Positions 29,226-40,929 of a DNA stretch of 64,000 nt are shown piece after piece. The stretch comes from Hydractinia symbiolongicarpus. Taxonomy: Eukaryota; Cnidaria; Hydrozoa; Anthoathecata; Hydractiniidae. Numbering within the stretch: the stretch's first letter is position 1; each line of letters begins with the position of its first letter. The translations under genes were made by a program, and so were the position numbers. Location of the stretch: contig NC_079888.1 in assembly GCF_029227915.1 (NCBI RefSeq), positions 13,375,001 through 13,439,000 of the forward strand. The letters run 5' to 3'. The notes under the pieces were generated by a model. It did no database searches and had not been told where the DNA came from. It was given only the letters and a program-made list of their open reading frames with translations.

Positions 29226-29512
29226 TGTTGCGACAGATCAACGAGTTAGCCTTTTATAACTTCTTATATTTCGTTCTTCATAATACAATCGTTTTAACCT
29301 AACTTGAAAAATGCAGTTTTCTGTCTATATATATACTAAAAATAATGTTCTAGAATGTTCTTTTTTGAAGGTTCCTATTATAAACAAAACAAAGGTCTAT
29401 TGTTCAGTAGAGTTCGAATATCATGCGCTAAATCAGTCTTCGAATGTTCTAGTTAGTTTGTTATGTCTACTCAGCGCTTTGAATGCTTCAGAATAATCTC
29501 GCATTCGCGACA
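29226..29512 (-). repeat. Probable 3' LTR of BEL/Pao element 1
   Basis: On the minus strand it begins TGTCGCGAATGCG and ends TGTCGCAACA, the same style as the LTR of BEL/Pao element 2 (TGTGTCGCG ... GACGCAACA). Follows the integrase frame after about 165 bp with a purine-rich GGTGTTGGGAA directly upstream. Only one LTR exists, so the borders are inferred. Confidence 0.55.
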
Positions 29513-29677
29513 TTCCCAACACCGAGAAAGTTGCCCGTCTATCGATTAATTATCGGGTAGCGTTTGTCCAACGATTCGGTCTCGTGCTTTTTGTGCTGCT
29601 CTTCGGCGTGGTCTGTTTGTGTTAGAATGTTCTATGTCGTTGCTCTCGTTGTAATCTGCAGCCGAAGATGTTGCGTC

Positions 29678-31294
29678 TTAAAAGTGTTGCTGTTGATTGT
29701 CATCTCGCTGGTCCTTGTTGTCCCTCTCGTCCTCATCACATTCCAGTGGATACAAATGTACAATCGATCTTTGTAGTACGTTTTTGTTTGGCTTAAGAAT
29801 TCGAGCAGCTCTCTCCTCTCCGTCTTGACTTTTGAACATTTCCACAATTCGTCCAATCTTCCATGTGCCTCTTGGTGCTGAATCTTTAATTTGTACTATG
29901 TCTCCGACTTTTGCTTCTTTTAAATTCTGCATTCGTGGCTGTTTGTTGAATCTCTGACTGCGTTCTCGAAGGTTTAATAAGTATAGATCTCTCCATATTT
30001 TCCAAAACTGTTCCAAGTGTCGATTTCCTTTCTTCCATGTTTCTAATATTTTTTTCGCGCTGTACATTTCTTCGTTCTGGTAGTTGGGGTCATCTCTGTC
30101 GTCATCTTCGTCAGCTTCTTTAAGTATCGGTGTTCCAGTTTTTGGATTCAGTGAAAGGAAATGTGCAGGTGTTAGCACTTCGTTCTCTATGTCGTTGTCT
30201 ATATAAACTAGTGGTCGACTGTTGACTACTCCTTCCATTTCAGTGATGATGGTTTGTAATTGTCTTGACGTTAAATGAAGCTTACCAATGCTTTTCTTTA
30301 ATGCCATCTTTGTAGTCCCGAGTAGTCTTTCGTAGAACCCTCCCATCCAAGGCGAAAGTTCGATGATGTAATTCCACTTGATTCGTTTCTCACTCATATA
30401 ACTGTGTACTGTTGGATCTGCCAGGATGTTCGCCCAGGCAGTATCAGTTGTATTCTGAACTGTCTTAAATTGTTTCGCGTTGTCAGTGATAATCCCATCA
30501 GGTTTTCCTCTTCTTGCCACGAATCGACGAAGTGCATCAAGAAAACATTCTGCTGACATATCTTCAACTACTTCCAGATGCACGGCTCGAACAGCTGTGC
30601 AAGTAAAGAGACAAATGCAGACTTTCTTTTGATGGCCTTCTTTCTTTACATAGAGTGGTCCAAAGTAATCAATACCTGTATTGGTGAAAGGTGGTGACAC
30701 AGTAACTCTGCTTTTCGGCAATGGTGACATCTGTTTTGTCTTGTATGGTCCTCCTTGATATCGAATGCATGTAAGACACTTCCTGAGTGTAGTTTTAACA
30801 GCAGTGCGGCCATGTGGTACCCAATATCTTTGTCGTTGCTCTGCTAGTGTATGTGCCACTCCGCCATGACATACATCTGCATGACTTTTTTTTATCAGGA
30901 GGTTTGTAAAGTGTTCTTCTCTAGGTAATAAAATAAGTGCTATTGTGTCTTCTCGTAAGCTTGAATTTTCCAATCTTCCATTAAGTCGGACAATTCCATC
31001 TCGATATATCTTCGGGTTGAGTTGGCTTTGGCTCTGCTTCTTATTTAAACTTCCATTCGACAGGTAGTGTTTCCCTTGTAGAGAACTGATCCATAGGAGT
31101 TCCGCTTCATTGAGTTCTTCAGCAGTCAATTCAGTAATCCTTTGTGGTTGTGACCTGGCTTTGTTCTTTTTGTTCTTGATAAATTGATGTCCGTAGGCAG
31201 TCACTCTAAGCAGCTTGGTCAGAGAAGAGTATCTTGTTTCATCTATCCCAAATGGTGTGAGAATTGGCTTAACCTCATGTTGTGCAGCTGTCAT
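29678..31294 (-). CDS. BEL/Pao integrase region (element 1)
   Basis: 538 open residues. The zinc-binding HHCC is seen as H...CHGGVAHTLAEQRQRYWVP and CLTCIRYQG. The catalytic triad: Asp in GIDYFGPLYV, Asp in GIITDNAKQF, and Glu in PWMGGFYERLLGTTKMALKK. The C-terminal DUF5641 domain contains VGDIVQIKDSAPRGTWKIGR and the acidic tail. It is part of a former pol polyprotein; the RNase H part continues upstream after a frame break. Confidence 0.88.
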   Translation of the reverse strand: MTAAQHEVKPILTPFGIDETRYSSLTKLLRVTAYGHQFIKNKKNKARSQPQRITELTAEELNEAELLWISSLQGKHYLSNGSLNKKQSQSQLNPKIYRDGIVRLNGRLENSSLREDTIALILLPREEHFTNLLIKKSHADVCHGGVAHTLAEQRQRYWVPHGRTAVKTTLRKCLTCIRYQGGPYKTKQMSPLPKSRVTVSPPFTNTGIDYFGPLYVKKEGHQKKVCICLFTCTAVRAVHLEVVEDMSAECFLDALRRFVARRGKPDGIITDNAKQFKTVQNTTDTAWANILADPTVHSYMSEKRIKWNYIIELSPWMGGFYERLLGTTKMALKKSIGKLHLTSRQLQTIITEMEGVVNSRPLVYIDNDIENEVLTPAHFLSLNPKTGTPILKEADEDDDRDDPNYQNEEMYSAKKILETWKKGNRHLEQFWKIWRDLYLLNLRERSQRFNKQPRMQNLKEAKVGDIVQIKDSAPRGTWKIGRIVEMFKSQDGEERAARILKPNKNVLQRSIVHLYPLECDEDERDNKDQRDDNQQQHF

Positions 31295-31366
31295 TTCGAA
31301 GATGATCTGTTCGTTTTCTTCTTGATCTTGACTTCCTGGATTTACGATTTCTGTGTTCCATTTGGG

Positions 31367-31753
31367 TCATTGACTTTGATCATGTAGCAACCATTTTGGG
31401 CCATTCCACCACAGCTTCTCTTTCTTCAACTCACTAATCGAAATTCTACGTGTCGGTAGATCTGCTGGGTTGTGCTTAGTATTGATGTAGTGGAATTCTA
31501 CTTCATCCTTTTCAGTAATTTCTTTTATTCGGTTTCGAACAAACACATCGCTGTTTTCCTTTTGTTGTAGGCACTTTAGCACGCACTGTGAATCTGTCCA
31601 GAGTATCTTCTCAGTGTTCTCTAACTTCAGTTCCTTTGATATGAATCGCAGGCATCTTACCCCAATTAGTGTTGACATCAGTTCCAGTCTGGGAATCGTC
31701 AGTCGCTTCTTTGGTGCATTTCTTGCTTTGGAAAATATGAGGTTGACGTTCAC
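31367..31753 (-). pseudogene. BEL/Pao RNase H region (element 1)
   Basis: KKRLTIPRLELMSTLIGVRC, the WTDSQCVLKCLQQ active-site Asp block and the HYINTKHNPADLPTRRISIS block mark the BEL/Pao RNase H and its tail. Separated by frame breaks from the RT upstream and integrase downstream. Confidence 0.85.
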
Positions 31754-31861
31754 TTTTCCATCAATAACTGTGCGTAAGTAGATCGCTGCTGCATATGCCT
31801 TACTTGATGTGTCACAGAATCCAATCAGCTGACTATTTTCGCTTCCAACATACAGTGGCAG

Positions 31862-32896
31862 TTAAATGGTTGATAACGCCTGCAAGTGCTTTATCAATTC
31901 TTTTCTCGTTTCTTGGTCCTTTGGCTCTAAAACATCGTCCCATCCAATATTATTCTCCCATAGTTCTTGAAGAAATATCTTCATTTTGATCGTACCAGGC
32001 GTCAGCATTCCCAATGGATCGTATACCGAAGCTATTGTAGCCAATACTTCGCGTTTTGTTGTTCCAAGTTTGTCTGAATTGATTCTTTTTGTAGAGATCG
32101 ACAATTCATCAGTGATTGTGTTCCAAACTAAGCCAAGAACCTTCGTTATCTTAGATTTGACTTGGTCCTCAGGATCAATTTTCTTGTTCACTTTGTCTGA
32201 GTTTGTCAACCATTCCCTCAAGTTCATCGATGCATCTTTATATAAGGCCTTTGCATTTCGGTACAAGTCAATGGCTTCCTTTTTGTTGTCTGTGCCATAA
32301 ATCATATTGTCAACGTAAATACTGTCCTTTATTTGTTCTGCTACTGGCTCATCTATGTTCGTGATATGATGTTGAATAGTAGCACCCAGTAGGAATGGAC
32401 TCGAAATTATTATGAAAGGCAATCTTACAAATCTCCACATCTCCAAGTTATCATCAGAAACCTGTTTCTTGACGTCCTTTAACCAAATAAATCGAGTTAC
32501 ATCACGATCATTTTCTTGAATTGCGATTTGTAGAAAAGCTTTCTCAATATCTGCGATTATTCCAGTCTTCTTTGTCCTAAACCGAAGTAGCAATCCACAC
32601 AAATCTTCCATGATGACAGGTCCTCGGTGTAAGCACTCGTTCAAGCTCTTGTTGCCTTTCTTTGTTTTTGCGGATGCATCGTAAACAATCCTCAACTTCG
32701 TTGTTGCACTGTCAGCTTTGATAACACCGTGATGTGGAATGTAATGCTTTTTTGTCTGGTTGTTCACCTCCGAAGGATCAACCCTTTCCAGTACACCCTT
32801 TTCAACTTGCGATCGAATCATCTCATCATAAAGGTGAAGTAATTTAGGATCTTTTTGCAGATGTTTCATCAGGGACTTCAATCTCCCAAGGAACAA
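31862..32896 (-). pseudogene. BEL/Pao reverse transcriptase (element 1)
   Basis: Open for 344 residues: YIPHHGVIKADSATTKLRIV, DASAKTKKGNKSLNECLHRG, catalytic-core first Asp in TGIIADIEKAFLQI, and the catalytic YVDN (IYVDNMIYG) in place of the usual YVDD. Downstream KVLGLVWNT and ASVYDPLGMLTPGTIK are typical BEL/Pao blocks. YVDN is seen in some members of this clade, so it need not be a defect. Frame breaks on both sides. Confidence 0.88.
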
Positions 32897-33029
32897 TTCG
32901 TAGTTCTCTGGGAGAACAGAATCTTCGTTTCTCCACGGTCAGCTTACAAAATATCTTCTTCCATCCCTCTTCACTGTATTCTTGAACATTTCCATCGCAG
33001 CTTTGTCTGAATCCCTTTCTTCGTGTTGG

Positions 33030-33475
33030 TTAATGCCAATTGTTTCCATTCCATTCAAACGGTGATGTTACGTCTTCACTCAGCATTCTTCTGTTCGTTG
33101 ACGATTGACTTTCTGTTGAGAGCACAAACAGAGCGTTTTCTTCTCGATGCCAATTTTCTCTTTCAATTCTCTCAGAGATGATCCACCCAACCTTCGATTT
33201 CAATAGGTATAGGTGATCTTGTATCTTCACCTTTTCGTCTAGAATGATGTCGTCATAGTAATCATTCCCAGTAAGAAGACCAAGGTACCATGTACGTCTC
33301 CATATTCGATGGTATGGTGTCTGCAAGTTCAAATTGTTTTGCAATCTTTCTTTCATCATTCAAAGCCAAGGGCATTCTCTGTAGTGGTCCAGTTATTTCT
33401 TTTGTCACAGTTCCTTTGATTTTCATGTCTGCTCCAAACTTTGTCTTCAGTGTCAGCTGTACCAATGGAAGAATT
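33030..33475 (-). pseudogene. BEL/Pao protease tail and linker (element 1)
   Basis: Two overlapping frames: LVQLTLKTKFGADMKIKGTV with TGPLQRMPLAL (end of the DUF1758 protease region), then LLTGNDYYDDIILDE and LLKSKVGWIISERIE (protease-RT linker typical of BEL/Pao). A frame change lies near 33280. The catalytic DTG is missing because the element is truncated here. Confidence 0.75.
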
Positions 33476-34660
33476 ATGTTATTCCGTTTAAGCCTTAATG
33501 CTCTTAATTTTCTTGACAAATACTATTCTTATTGTTCCTCATATATATTTTTAGCAGGGCTATATTAATAACATAAAGCTTGCTAAAAGTTGTTATAGCT
33601 AATGGCAAATTCTGCTACATGTAACAGCTCTTTGCATTGCACAGAAAAAAATAAGTTTGTGAGACACGCAATAAAAAAGTAAACTTCTAACTAAATTTGT
33701 GCATCATACAAATTTTTATATTAAAAAAAACAATAAAGTTTAGACATATTCTTAGGATAATCTGAACTTCTGACCCTTTGTTTAAAATATATATACTCTT
33801 ACAAAAAAAGATCCTAACTTTCTTGACAAATACTATCCTCGTTATTCTTCATTATATTTTTAGCATGTCTATGTCCTAAAAATATATAATGCTTTAATAA
33901 AATAAAACTGCTGTAGCTATTGGCAAGCTCTTTTTATATACAAACAGTCGAGGTTAGACATAATCATAAGATTTTCTTAACTGACGCTGAATATGTTCTT
34001 ACAAAAAAAATATGTTCAGGCTGAAGACAAAACATATTTAACTTCATATTTAAGGGAAAGTTTAGCTGGAAGCGAAGCGTGTAAACGGCTTAAGAAACGT
34101 TATTAACCAAAATTCATTTCTCTACCAGATAATCTAAACAACACACCTGCTTTCTTTCGCTTTCTAAGTAGGCCTCTAGCTAGCGTTCTCTGGATAAAAT
34201 TCCAATCAGTTTTTTACTTCGATTACTAAACTTCGCTTCTTCCCAAAGAAAACAAATTGATAATGTATAGCCACCTACAATTGTCTGATACATTTCCAAT
34301 CAGTTCTCTTTTTGACACTATATCATCGTACGTTTTTCTTCTTTATAACAAATATTTCTGACAACAACATAAATTTTTTTATTCTCGCTCGACAACAACA
34401 GTCGCTCTACAACAATAGTTTTGTTTTTTACATTTTAGATTCGAATTACATTTATATTCGAATGTGATACAACCTCGGTCCCAAAACACAAAAATAGAAA
34501 ATATAGAAGAAACAAATAAGCTTTAATCTAATCTTATGATGAGAAAACATTGTTTGAAATAACTTTTCTGGATTACTTTGAAAAAGAGACAACCTTCTTC
34601 GCTTCGATTTTCTTTTTTCAGATGATAAGCAAATTGTTTCCGTTAGATCCGCGCGCACAT
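33476..34660 (+). repeat. R1 repeat, copy 1, right part
   Basis: Collinear with 38210-39295 and inverted 41665-42500. It contains an internal direct duplication of about 310 bp (units starting near 33505 and 33815, both with CTTGACAAATACTAT). It extends past the end of copy 2 through GACAACCTTCTTCGCTTCG to GCGCGCA, a stretch shared with copy 3. No open frame is conserved between copies. Confidence 0.65.
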
Positions 34661-35343
34661 TACTGCATTTCATACAGCGCGGTCTGGGTACGAATAAAGC
34701 GCTTGTGGAGACAAATTTTTAGCTTGTTTTTGTTTGACTCGATAGCCCAGTCAAGTTTCACAGTCACTTTCTCGCAAAGAATTATTTGTGTCATATGGAG
34801 AAAGGCCGAGAAATGTGTAACCTTTTGTTATTGTTTTCCTTCTTTGCTTTTTATTCTAACGTTTAACTTTTAAATAACGTGTTAAAATGGTGCTGCTAGA
34901 CCTCTCTGTGGTATATTAACTTTATTAAAACAAGAACAACTTACAGTTATTAACTTTTATAAAGTTCAAAATTGGATGATAGTAAAAGGGTATTTTTAGC
35001 TCTGTGACTGCAGAGAGGCAATGAGCATGGACTGAAGTATCTATTAGAAAATACATGACACACTGCTAGATATTACACATTTTTTCCTTATAATCAACCT
35101 TCATGTTATGAATTAAATATAGCTAGATGGCTGAAAACCACCATATGTACAATGTAATGATGTTTGCCTATGGTTTACACCAGGTACAACCAAAAAAGAA
35201 TTAGAGCTAGCTAGGTAATTGTTGCAAAAGTAGAAGAAATGGATAATCGAATATCAAGCTGAAAGAATCAAGATATGGATAAGTATCAAAGAGTTTTTTT
35301 TGAAATTTGAACGAAAGGTTATTAAAAATGCTACAACTGCACA
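34661..35343. other. Gene-free stretch
   Basis: I see no gene or identifiable repeat here. Confidence 0.35.
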
Positions 35344-35811
35344 ACGAGGGTGCCGATAAGCCGCATACGCCGTAAAAAGTGCGGGCGTTTTCGGGCGAGT
35401 TTGGCGTTTTGAAAAAAATTCAAGTATTCGCCCGAAAAAAACCACATAGACCAGAACAATGCCCAAAAGAAAAAAAAACAGACACTAATATATGATTCAA
35501 AAAACTATAAAAATTAAAATAAACTTACTATTTCGTAGCGAAGTTCTTAGAAGAACTGTTTTTGATGGTTCTTGAACAAGTTTACTTTATAAATAACTTA
35601 TATATAAACTTTATTAACTCCTTTCTCATCAAGCGCCTTCTTCCCAACCATCCTCCGCATGGTTTGTTACAAGGAATTGTATTTCGGGAATGTTCCGGGC
35701 GAGTTCGGGAAAGTGCGGGCGGTTTCGGGGGACAACCGCCAATTTTATTTGAAAATTCACCCGAACTCGTCCGTATATATGCGGGCGTTTGCGGCTTATC
35801 GGCACCCTCTT
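35344..35811. mobile_element. 468-bp MITE with 8-bp target duplication
   Basis: Inverted ends share GAGGGTGCCGATAAGCCGC (left 35346, right 35793-35809 inverted), and both ends are flanked by ACTGCACA (35336-35343 and 35812-35819). The interior is rich in GCGGGCG and TTCGGGCGAG motifs, and no protein is encoded. An 8-bp duplication points to a hAT-type transposase in trans. Confidence 0.75.
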
Positions 35812-35819
35812 ACTGCACA

Positions 35820-36986
35820 TATAGCTTATACTGTCCCTATTACGTGATTATCCAAAAGCGAATATTTAACCCCGCAAACTACATAACTTTATAGTTTAGC
35901 ATCTCTAAAAATAACTTTAAAAATTGTGATTGAATGGGTTTAAAATTGAATTTTAAGAGTTCTTTAAATTTTTAATTCAACTTTTTCTGGCTACCTGTCT
36001 TCTTCTTTTTTAAGGATCTTTAGGAGATGGATTTTTACAGAAAGAAGTTTTCATGACTTTTTTTAGGTTTTTTTCTTTAGTTCACAAGTTCACAACAAAT
36101 TTTAAGAGTCAGTCAGGTGTTTACAAACTATTGGCTGAAATAAATTCTTGCGAATAAGTATATAAAGAACATTTTCCTACATTCATGTAATTTTACTATG
36201 ATTTCTTTCCAACATTATCCTATCCCTGTCAGAGAAGTTTTAAAGATACCAATAAAAATTAGCAATGTGGTGCCATCAATAACATTTCTTTCTGGTTTAA
36301 CACCTTGGACACTTGACTTTTAGCTAGGCTAACCTTGAGACGGAATCAACAGTCTTTAGTCATTAATAACCTTGAATTTTGTGCCTTTTGGATAGAACAC
36401 AGTCCATAAACCATTAAAGAATACCCTTCCTTAATTTTAGTGTTATAATAGTAAAGCAGGGAGGTATAAAAGTTCTTTTATACCTTCATGGGTAAGCCAA
36501 AAGTTAAATTTTCTGTTAATGTTGTTGTTTTTTCTTGTTGCGCTACCATTATGAAAAATTTATCCCTACAAGCGCTTTACTCGTGCCCAGACTGTGTTGC
36601 ATGAAAGTCGGTAATGGTAAACCGAGGGTAAAAATAAAGTATTCTATCTATAACGACCAACAGCGCTTTTAAAACCAAAAAAACATAAAAAAATAAAATA
36701 AAAATTAGTTTTAATAAAATAAAATAAAAAAGTTTCATTTTTAAAAGTAATAAGAAAAGAGAATTAAGTGTTTAAGTAGTAACCCCCTGATTTGCGTTTT
36801 TTTTAACTTGGTAAATTTTATTGAAGATATTATTTCGGTTTGTCTGTTCAGTATTCATAGTACTGTGGAAAGTTTATCATTTCTTGGTAAATTTTAGCGT
36901 AAACGCCACGTCGTAAGAAAGTGACCCGTGCTTTGCGTGCCGTGGACTCATATAGTCACTCACACAAGCGTATTATTATATAGGAC
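35820..36986. other. Gene-free AT-rich stretch
   Basis: No gene is supported. The last 30 bp (from about 36960) are another GCGTATTATTATATAGGACTAG tail like those of the Helentron-like units, so a decayed unit may end at 36986. Confidence 0.4.
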
Positions 36987-37230
36987 TAGCCGAATTCCCG
37001 TGTGGAAGAATCCACTGAATCTCTCATTGAATGCATGTAAGGGATACCAAACAAAAGCATACAGCATGGTAATTTGAATTTTTAAAACTTACAACCCAAC
37101 CTCGGTTTTGTCTCTTTTTATAACGGGACGGAAAAAAGAGAGAAAAAGCCCTGGGATCGAAGTGGTTCACAGTCTGTATTACTTTATATTTGCACCCGTT
37201 AAAACCAAAACGTTGAAATATAAGTAGGTG
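36987..37230 (+). repeat. CCGAATTCCCG repeat, second copy
   Basis: Close copy of 8523-8770, also starting directly after a CTAG. Confidence 0.6.
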
Positions 37231-37539
37231 CAACAAAAAGAAAAAAAATGCAAAATGGAAAATGTCTAACAAAATCAGAGGCGTCTAACAACCGTTACTT
37301 AAAAAGCGAAATCTGCTAAAATTTATACTTGCTTTGCTATGCCAGAAGTACACCAGGGAAAAAAGTATATCAGACATAAAAAATCCAGCATTTTTTCGCC
37401 AAGTTATACAAAAAAAGTTATTATAAAATTTCCACACTGTACAGTTTGTAACACGTCATATCAAAATCAGATATTCAGTCTATTGCATACAGCAACCCTT
37501 TCAAAGTTTTACACAAAATATAAGAAATTAACAATTATC

Positions 37540-37770
37540 TGAATTCCCGTGGAAGAATCTCTCATTAAACCGATGTATGGGGTACCAAACAAAAATACAA
37601 CACAGTAATTTAGATTTTCAAAAGTCACATTTCAACCTCGACCCTGGGCTCTTTGTCTCTTTAATAACGGGATGGCAAAAGGAGAAAAAAGCCCTGGGAT
37701 CGAGGTTGCTCACAATCTGCATTATTCAATGTGTATAACCGCTGAAACAAAATGTCTGAAAATATAAGCA
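37540..37770 (+). repeat. CCGAATTCCCG repeat, third, diverged copy
   Basis: Starts TGAATTCCCGTGGAAGAATC and contains GAGAAAAAAGCCCTGGGATC, like the other two copies. Confidence 0.55.
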
Positions 37771-37994
37771 TGTGCAACAAAAAAAAATGGAAAAATAAAA
37801 ATGGAAAAAGGTGTCAAAGGTGTTTAGCAATCGTTCATAAAAAGCGAAATACACTAACATGCTTTGCCATTCCAGAACTCAAAATATAAGAAATTAATAG
37901 TTAAAAACACATAAAAGAGACATATAAAAACTTGCATCATTTCGTATATTGTATATCTACCGAAATATTTCAATCCAAAATATTAAAAGAACAG

Positions 37995-39300
37995 ACCCAA
38001 GTTATAATCAAGAAAATCACACATAAAATCAAAGAAGATAACAATGCAGTGTTTTCGAATTTAAGAATCGAATAATACTTTAAACGGTAACGTAACAGAT
38101 GTAAACATTGATTTAAAAACCAGTAACAACAACAAAATTACTTTTTATAGTTTATAAAATTCTTATCTAGGATATACACCGTTTATCTTATAAGAATTAT
38201 TCCGTTTCAGCCTAAATGTTCTTAACTTTCTTGACAAGTACTATTCTTATTGTTCCTAATATATTTTTAGAAGGGCTATGGCCTCAAAATATATATATGA
38301 AATGACTTAATAAAATAAGCTTGCTATAAGTTGTTATAGCTAATGCCAAATTCTGCTACATGTATCAGCTCTTTGCATTGCACAGAAAAAGTTAAGTTTG
38401 TGAGATACCCAATAAAAAAGTAAACTTCTAATTAAATTTGTGCATCATACAAATTTTTATATTAGAACAAACAATCAAGCTTAGACATACTCTTAGGATA
38501 TTCTGACCTATTGTTTAGAGTACACTCTTACAAAAAAAGTTCTTAACTTTCTGGACAAATACTATCCTCATTATTATGGTATATTCTTAGCGTGTCCATG
38601 TCCTGAAACTATATATAATGCCTTAATAAAATATAGCTTGCTATAGCTATTGGCAAATTTTTTTTATATTTATTTAGAACAAACAATCGAGGTTGGACAT
38701 ACTCTTGAGATATCCTTTACTGACCCTAAATATATTCTTACAAAAAAGTAGGTTTAGGCTGAAGGCAAAGCATATTTAACTTCATATTAAAGGGAAAGTT
38801 TAGCTGGAAGCGTGTAAACGGCTTAAGAATGTTATTCACCTAAATTCATTTCTTTACCAGATAATCTAAACAACAAACCTGCTTTTCTTTCTCAGTAGGC
38901 CGCTAGCTAGCGTTCTCTTGATAAAAGTCTGATTAATTTTTTACTTCGATTACTAAGCTTCGCCTCATCCCAAAGAAAACAAATTGAAAATGTATAGCCA
39001 CCTACAATTGTCTGATACATTTCCAATCAGTTCTCTTTTTGACGTTATATTATCATACGTTTTTCTTCTTTATAACAAATATTTTTGACCATAACATAAA
39101 CTTTTTTTATTCTCGCTCCACAACAACAGTCGCTCTACAACAACAGTTGTGTTTTTTACATTTGACATTCGAATTACATTCATATTCGAATGCGATACAA
39201 CCTCGGTCCCAGAACACAAAAATTGAAAATATATAAGAAACAAATAAGCTTTAATCTAACCCCATGATGACTAAACATTGTTTGAAATAACTTTTTTATA
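37995..39300 (+). repeat. R1 repeat, copy 2
   Basis: Begins ACAGACCCAAGTTATAATC, where copy 3 has the long CAGA/CTGT array attached to the same CCCAA..TTATAATCAAG sequence. Contains the 310-bp internal duplication (near 38216 and 38545). Ends at a Helentron-like unit at 39309. Confidence 0.65.
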
Positions 39301-39308
39301 TAGACTAG

Positions 39309-39891
39309 TCGATAAGGCCCGTGTGGAGTAATCCACTTAGGCAGAAAGACAATGGAAAAATAGTTTTTTTAGGCTTTTTTGCTGACATCAGCAGTGCAAA
39401 TACAAAATATTAGAAACTTGGATTTTTTTTGCATTTATCGTATAGATCTTGAAACGCTGATCAAGAAAATGTATAGCATCATGTAATTTTGACCAACAGT
39501 TGCAGAGATATTAGGGTTTGAACGTTTTTTGATGACGTCATCGTTAAGATGTTTTCCATTCCCAAGCGGTTTTTTAAGGACCTATGTTTGAGAAAATTAC
39601 CCAAATTGGTCCTTGGTGGCCCTAGTTACCCACGCAGAGAAAAATCATTGACGTCACCACCTCGTTTCCAAGTTATTTGGCCTCAAAATTTTAGGTACAC
39701 TGTAATGCTTCCTTAATTTAATATAGGATATTGACGTTAAAGTAGTGTTATTGACTTCGCGCCGTAACGTCAGAAAATTTAACATATTAAACATGCATTT
39801 TTCGGCAACATCAAAAGAAAATGAACACGTCCACTTTGCCTGTCACAGACAGACAGACAGACACATTCTCCGTATTATTATAAGAGATTAG
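39309..39891 (+). mobile_element. Helentron/HINE-like unit H2
   Basis: Starts TCGATAAGGC after CTAG, ends ATTAG at 39891 with the next unit's TCGATAAGG following at once. Contains the GATCTTGAAACGCTGATC core, a (CAGA)n block at 39847-39863 and the CGTATTATTATAAGAGATTAG tail. 583 bp, non-coding. Confidence 0.6.
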
Positions 39892-40620
39892 TCGATAAGG
39901 CTCGTGGAATCCATTTAGCAGATGGGCAGTGAAAAAATACGTTGTTAAGATGTTTTGCTGACGTCAGCAGTGAAGATCCCAAAAAAATTGAAAAATTTAT
40001 TTTATTCTTTTATTGTAGTGTGTAGAGGTTAAAACGCTGATCAAAATAATGTATGGGATGATATGTTTTCGAGGAATGCAAAAGGAGATATAAGGGTTTA
40101 AAATTGTGGTGATGTCAGCAAAGGCCCATAAAAACACAAAAAAAAATTATTAGAAATTTATATATCTGTTGCCTTCCTCGTATAGATCTTGAAACGTTGA
40201 TAAAGAAAATGTATAGGATCATGTACTTTTGACAAACGCTCAGGGAAATATTGTGGTTTAAAGGTTTTTTGTTGACGTCATAAACCCGTGCATTCCGAAA
40301 CAGATTTGGGGACCAAGGTTTAGGAAACTTACCTAAATTGATCCAAGGTGGTCCCTAAATTGACGTTACCACCTCGTTCCCAAGTTATTTGGCCTCAAAT
40401 TTTTAAGTGCACTGTAATGGCTTCATTAATTTATTATACTTCCTTTGACTTTAATATTATTTCAACGTTAAGGTTTGGTAAATTACAGAACAATTTTATG
40501 GGCGATGTTTTACAGAATTTATCAAAGAAGATAGTGAAGAATATAATCAACTTTGCAAAAGTGACAGACAGACAGACAGACAGACAGACGGAACTGGCGT
40601 ATTATTATACAGATGACTAG
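39892..40620 (+). mobile_element. Helentron/HINE-like unit H3
   Basis: 729 bp, TCGATAAGG start, two related AACG(C/T)TGAT core segments, (CAGA)n at 40564-40588, tail GCGTATTATTATAC...GACTAG. Directly joined to H2 and H4. Confidence 0.6.
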
Positions 40621-40900
40621 TCGATAAAGCACGTGAAAAAGTGCATAACAGAACAATAAAAAATTGCCTTTATTGTTTAGAGTTTGAAACGCTGATAAAG
40701 AAAATGTATAGGATCATGTGGTTTTAAAGAACGGTTAAGGAGATGATAGAGTTTTGCTAAAAATTTTGCTGACGTCAGCAAAGTTTTTAGCAAAACACAA
40801 AAAAATTTGTATACCTGTCGCCTTCTTCGTATAGATCTTGAAGCGCGGATCAAAAATGACTCACGTCACCACCCTGTTTCCAAGTTATTTAAGATGTTAA
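40621..40900 (+). mobile_element. Helentron/HINE-like unit H4, 3'-truncated
   Basis: Starts TCGATAAAGC right after the H3 CTAG; has the core AACGCTGATAAAG and GATCTTGAAGCGCGGATC segments but lacks the microsatellite and tail. Confidence 0.5.
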
Positions 40901-40929
40901 GATTAAGATGTCATAAACAAGCGAATTTA

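Larger units (their letters stand above)
29226..33475 (-). mobile_element. BEL/Pao LTR retrotransposon 1, 5'-truncated
   Basis: Minus-strand element with 3' LTR, integrase, RNase H, reverse transcriptase and the end of the protease. gag and the 5' LTR are missing; at 33475 R1 sequence begins. It interrupts R1 copy 1. Confidence 0.85.

Noticed and set aside
29311-29496. Plus-strand frame of 61 residues
   Set aside because: Lies inside the probable LTR of BEL/Pao element 1.
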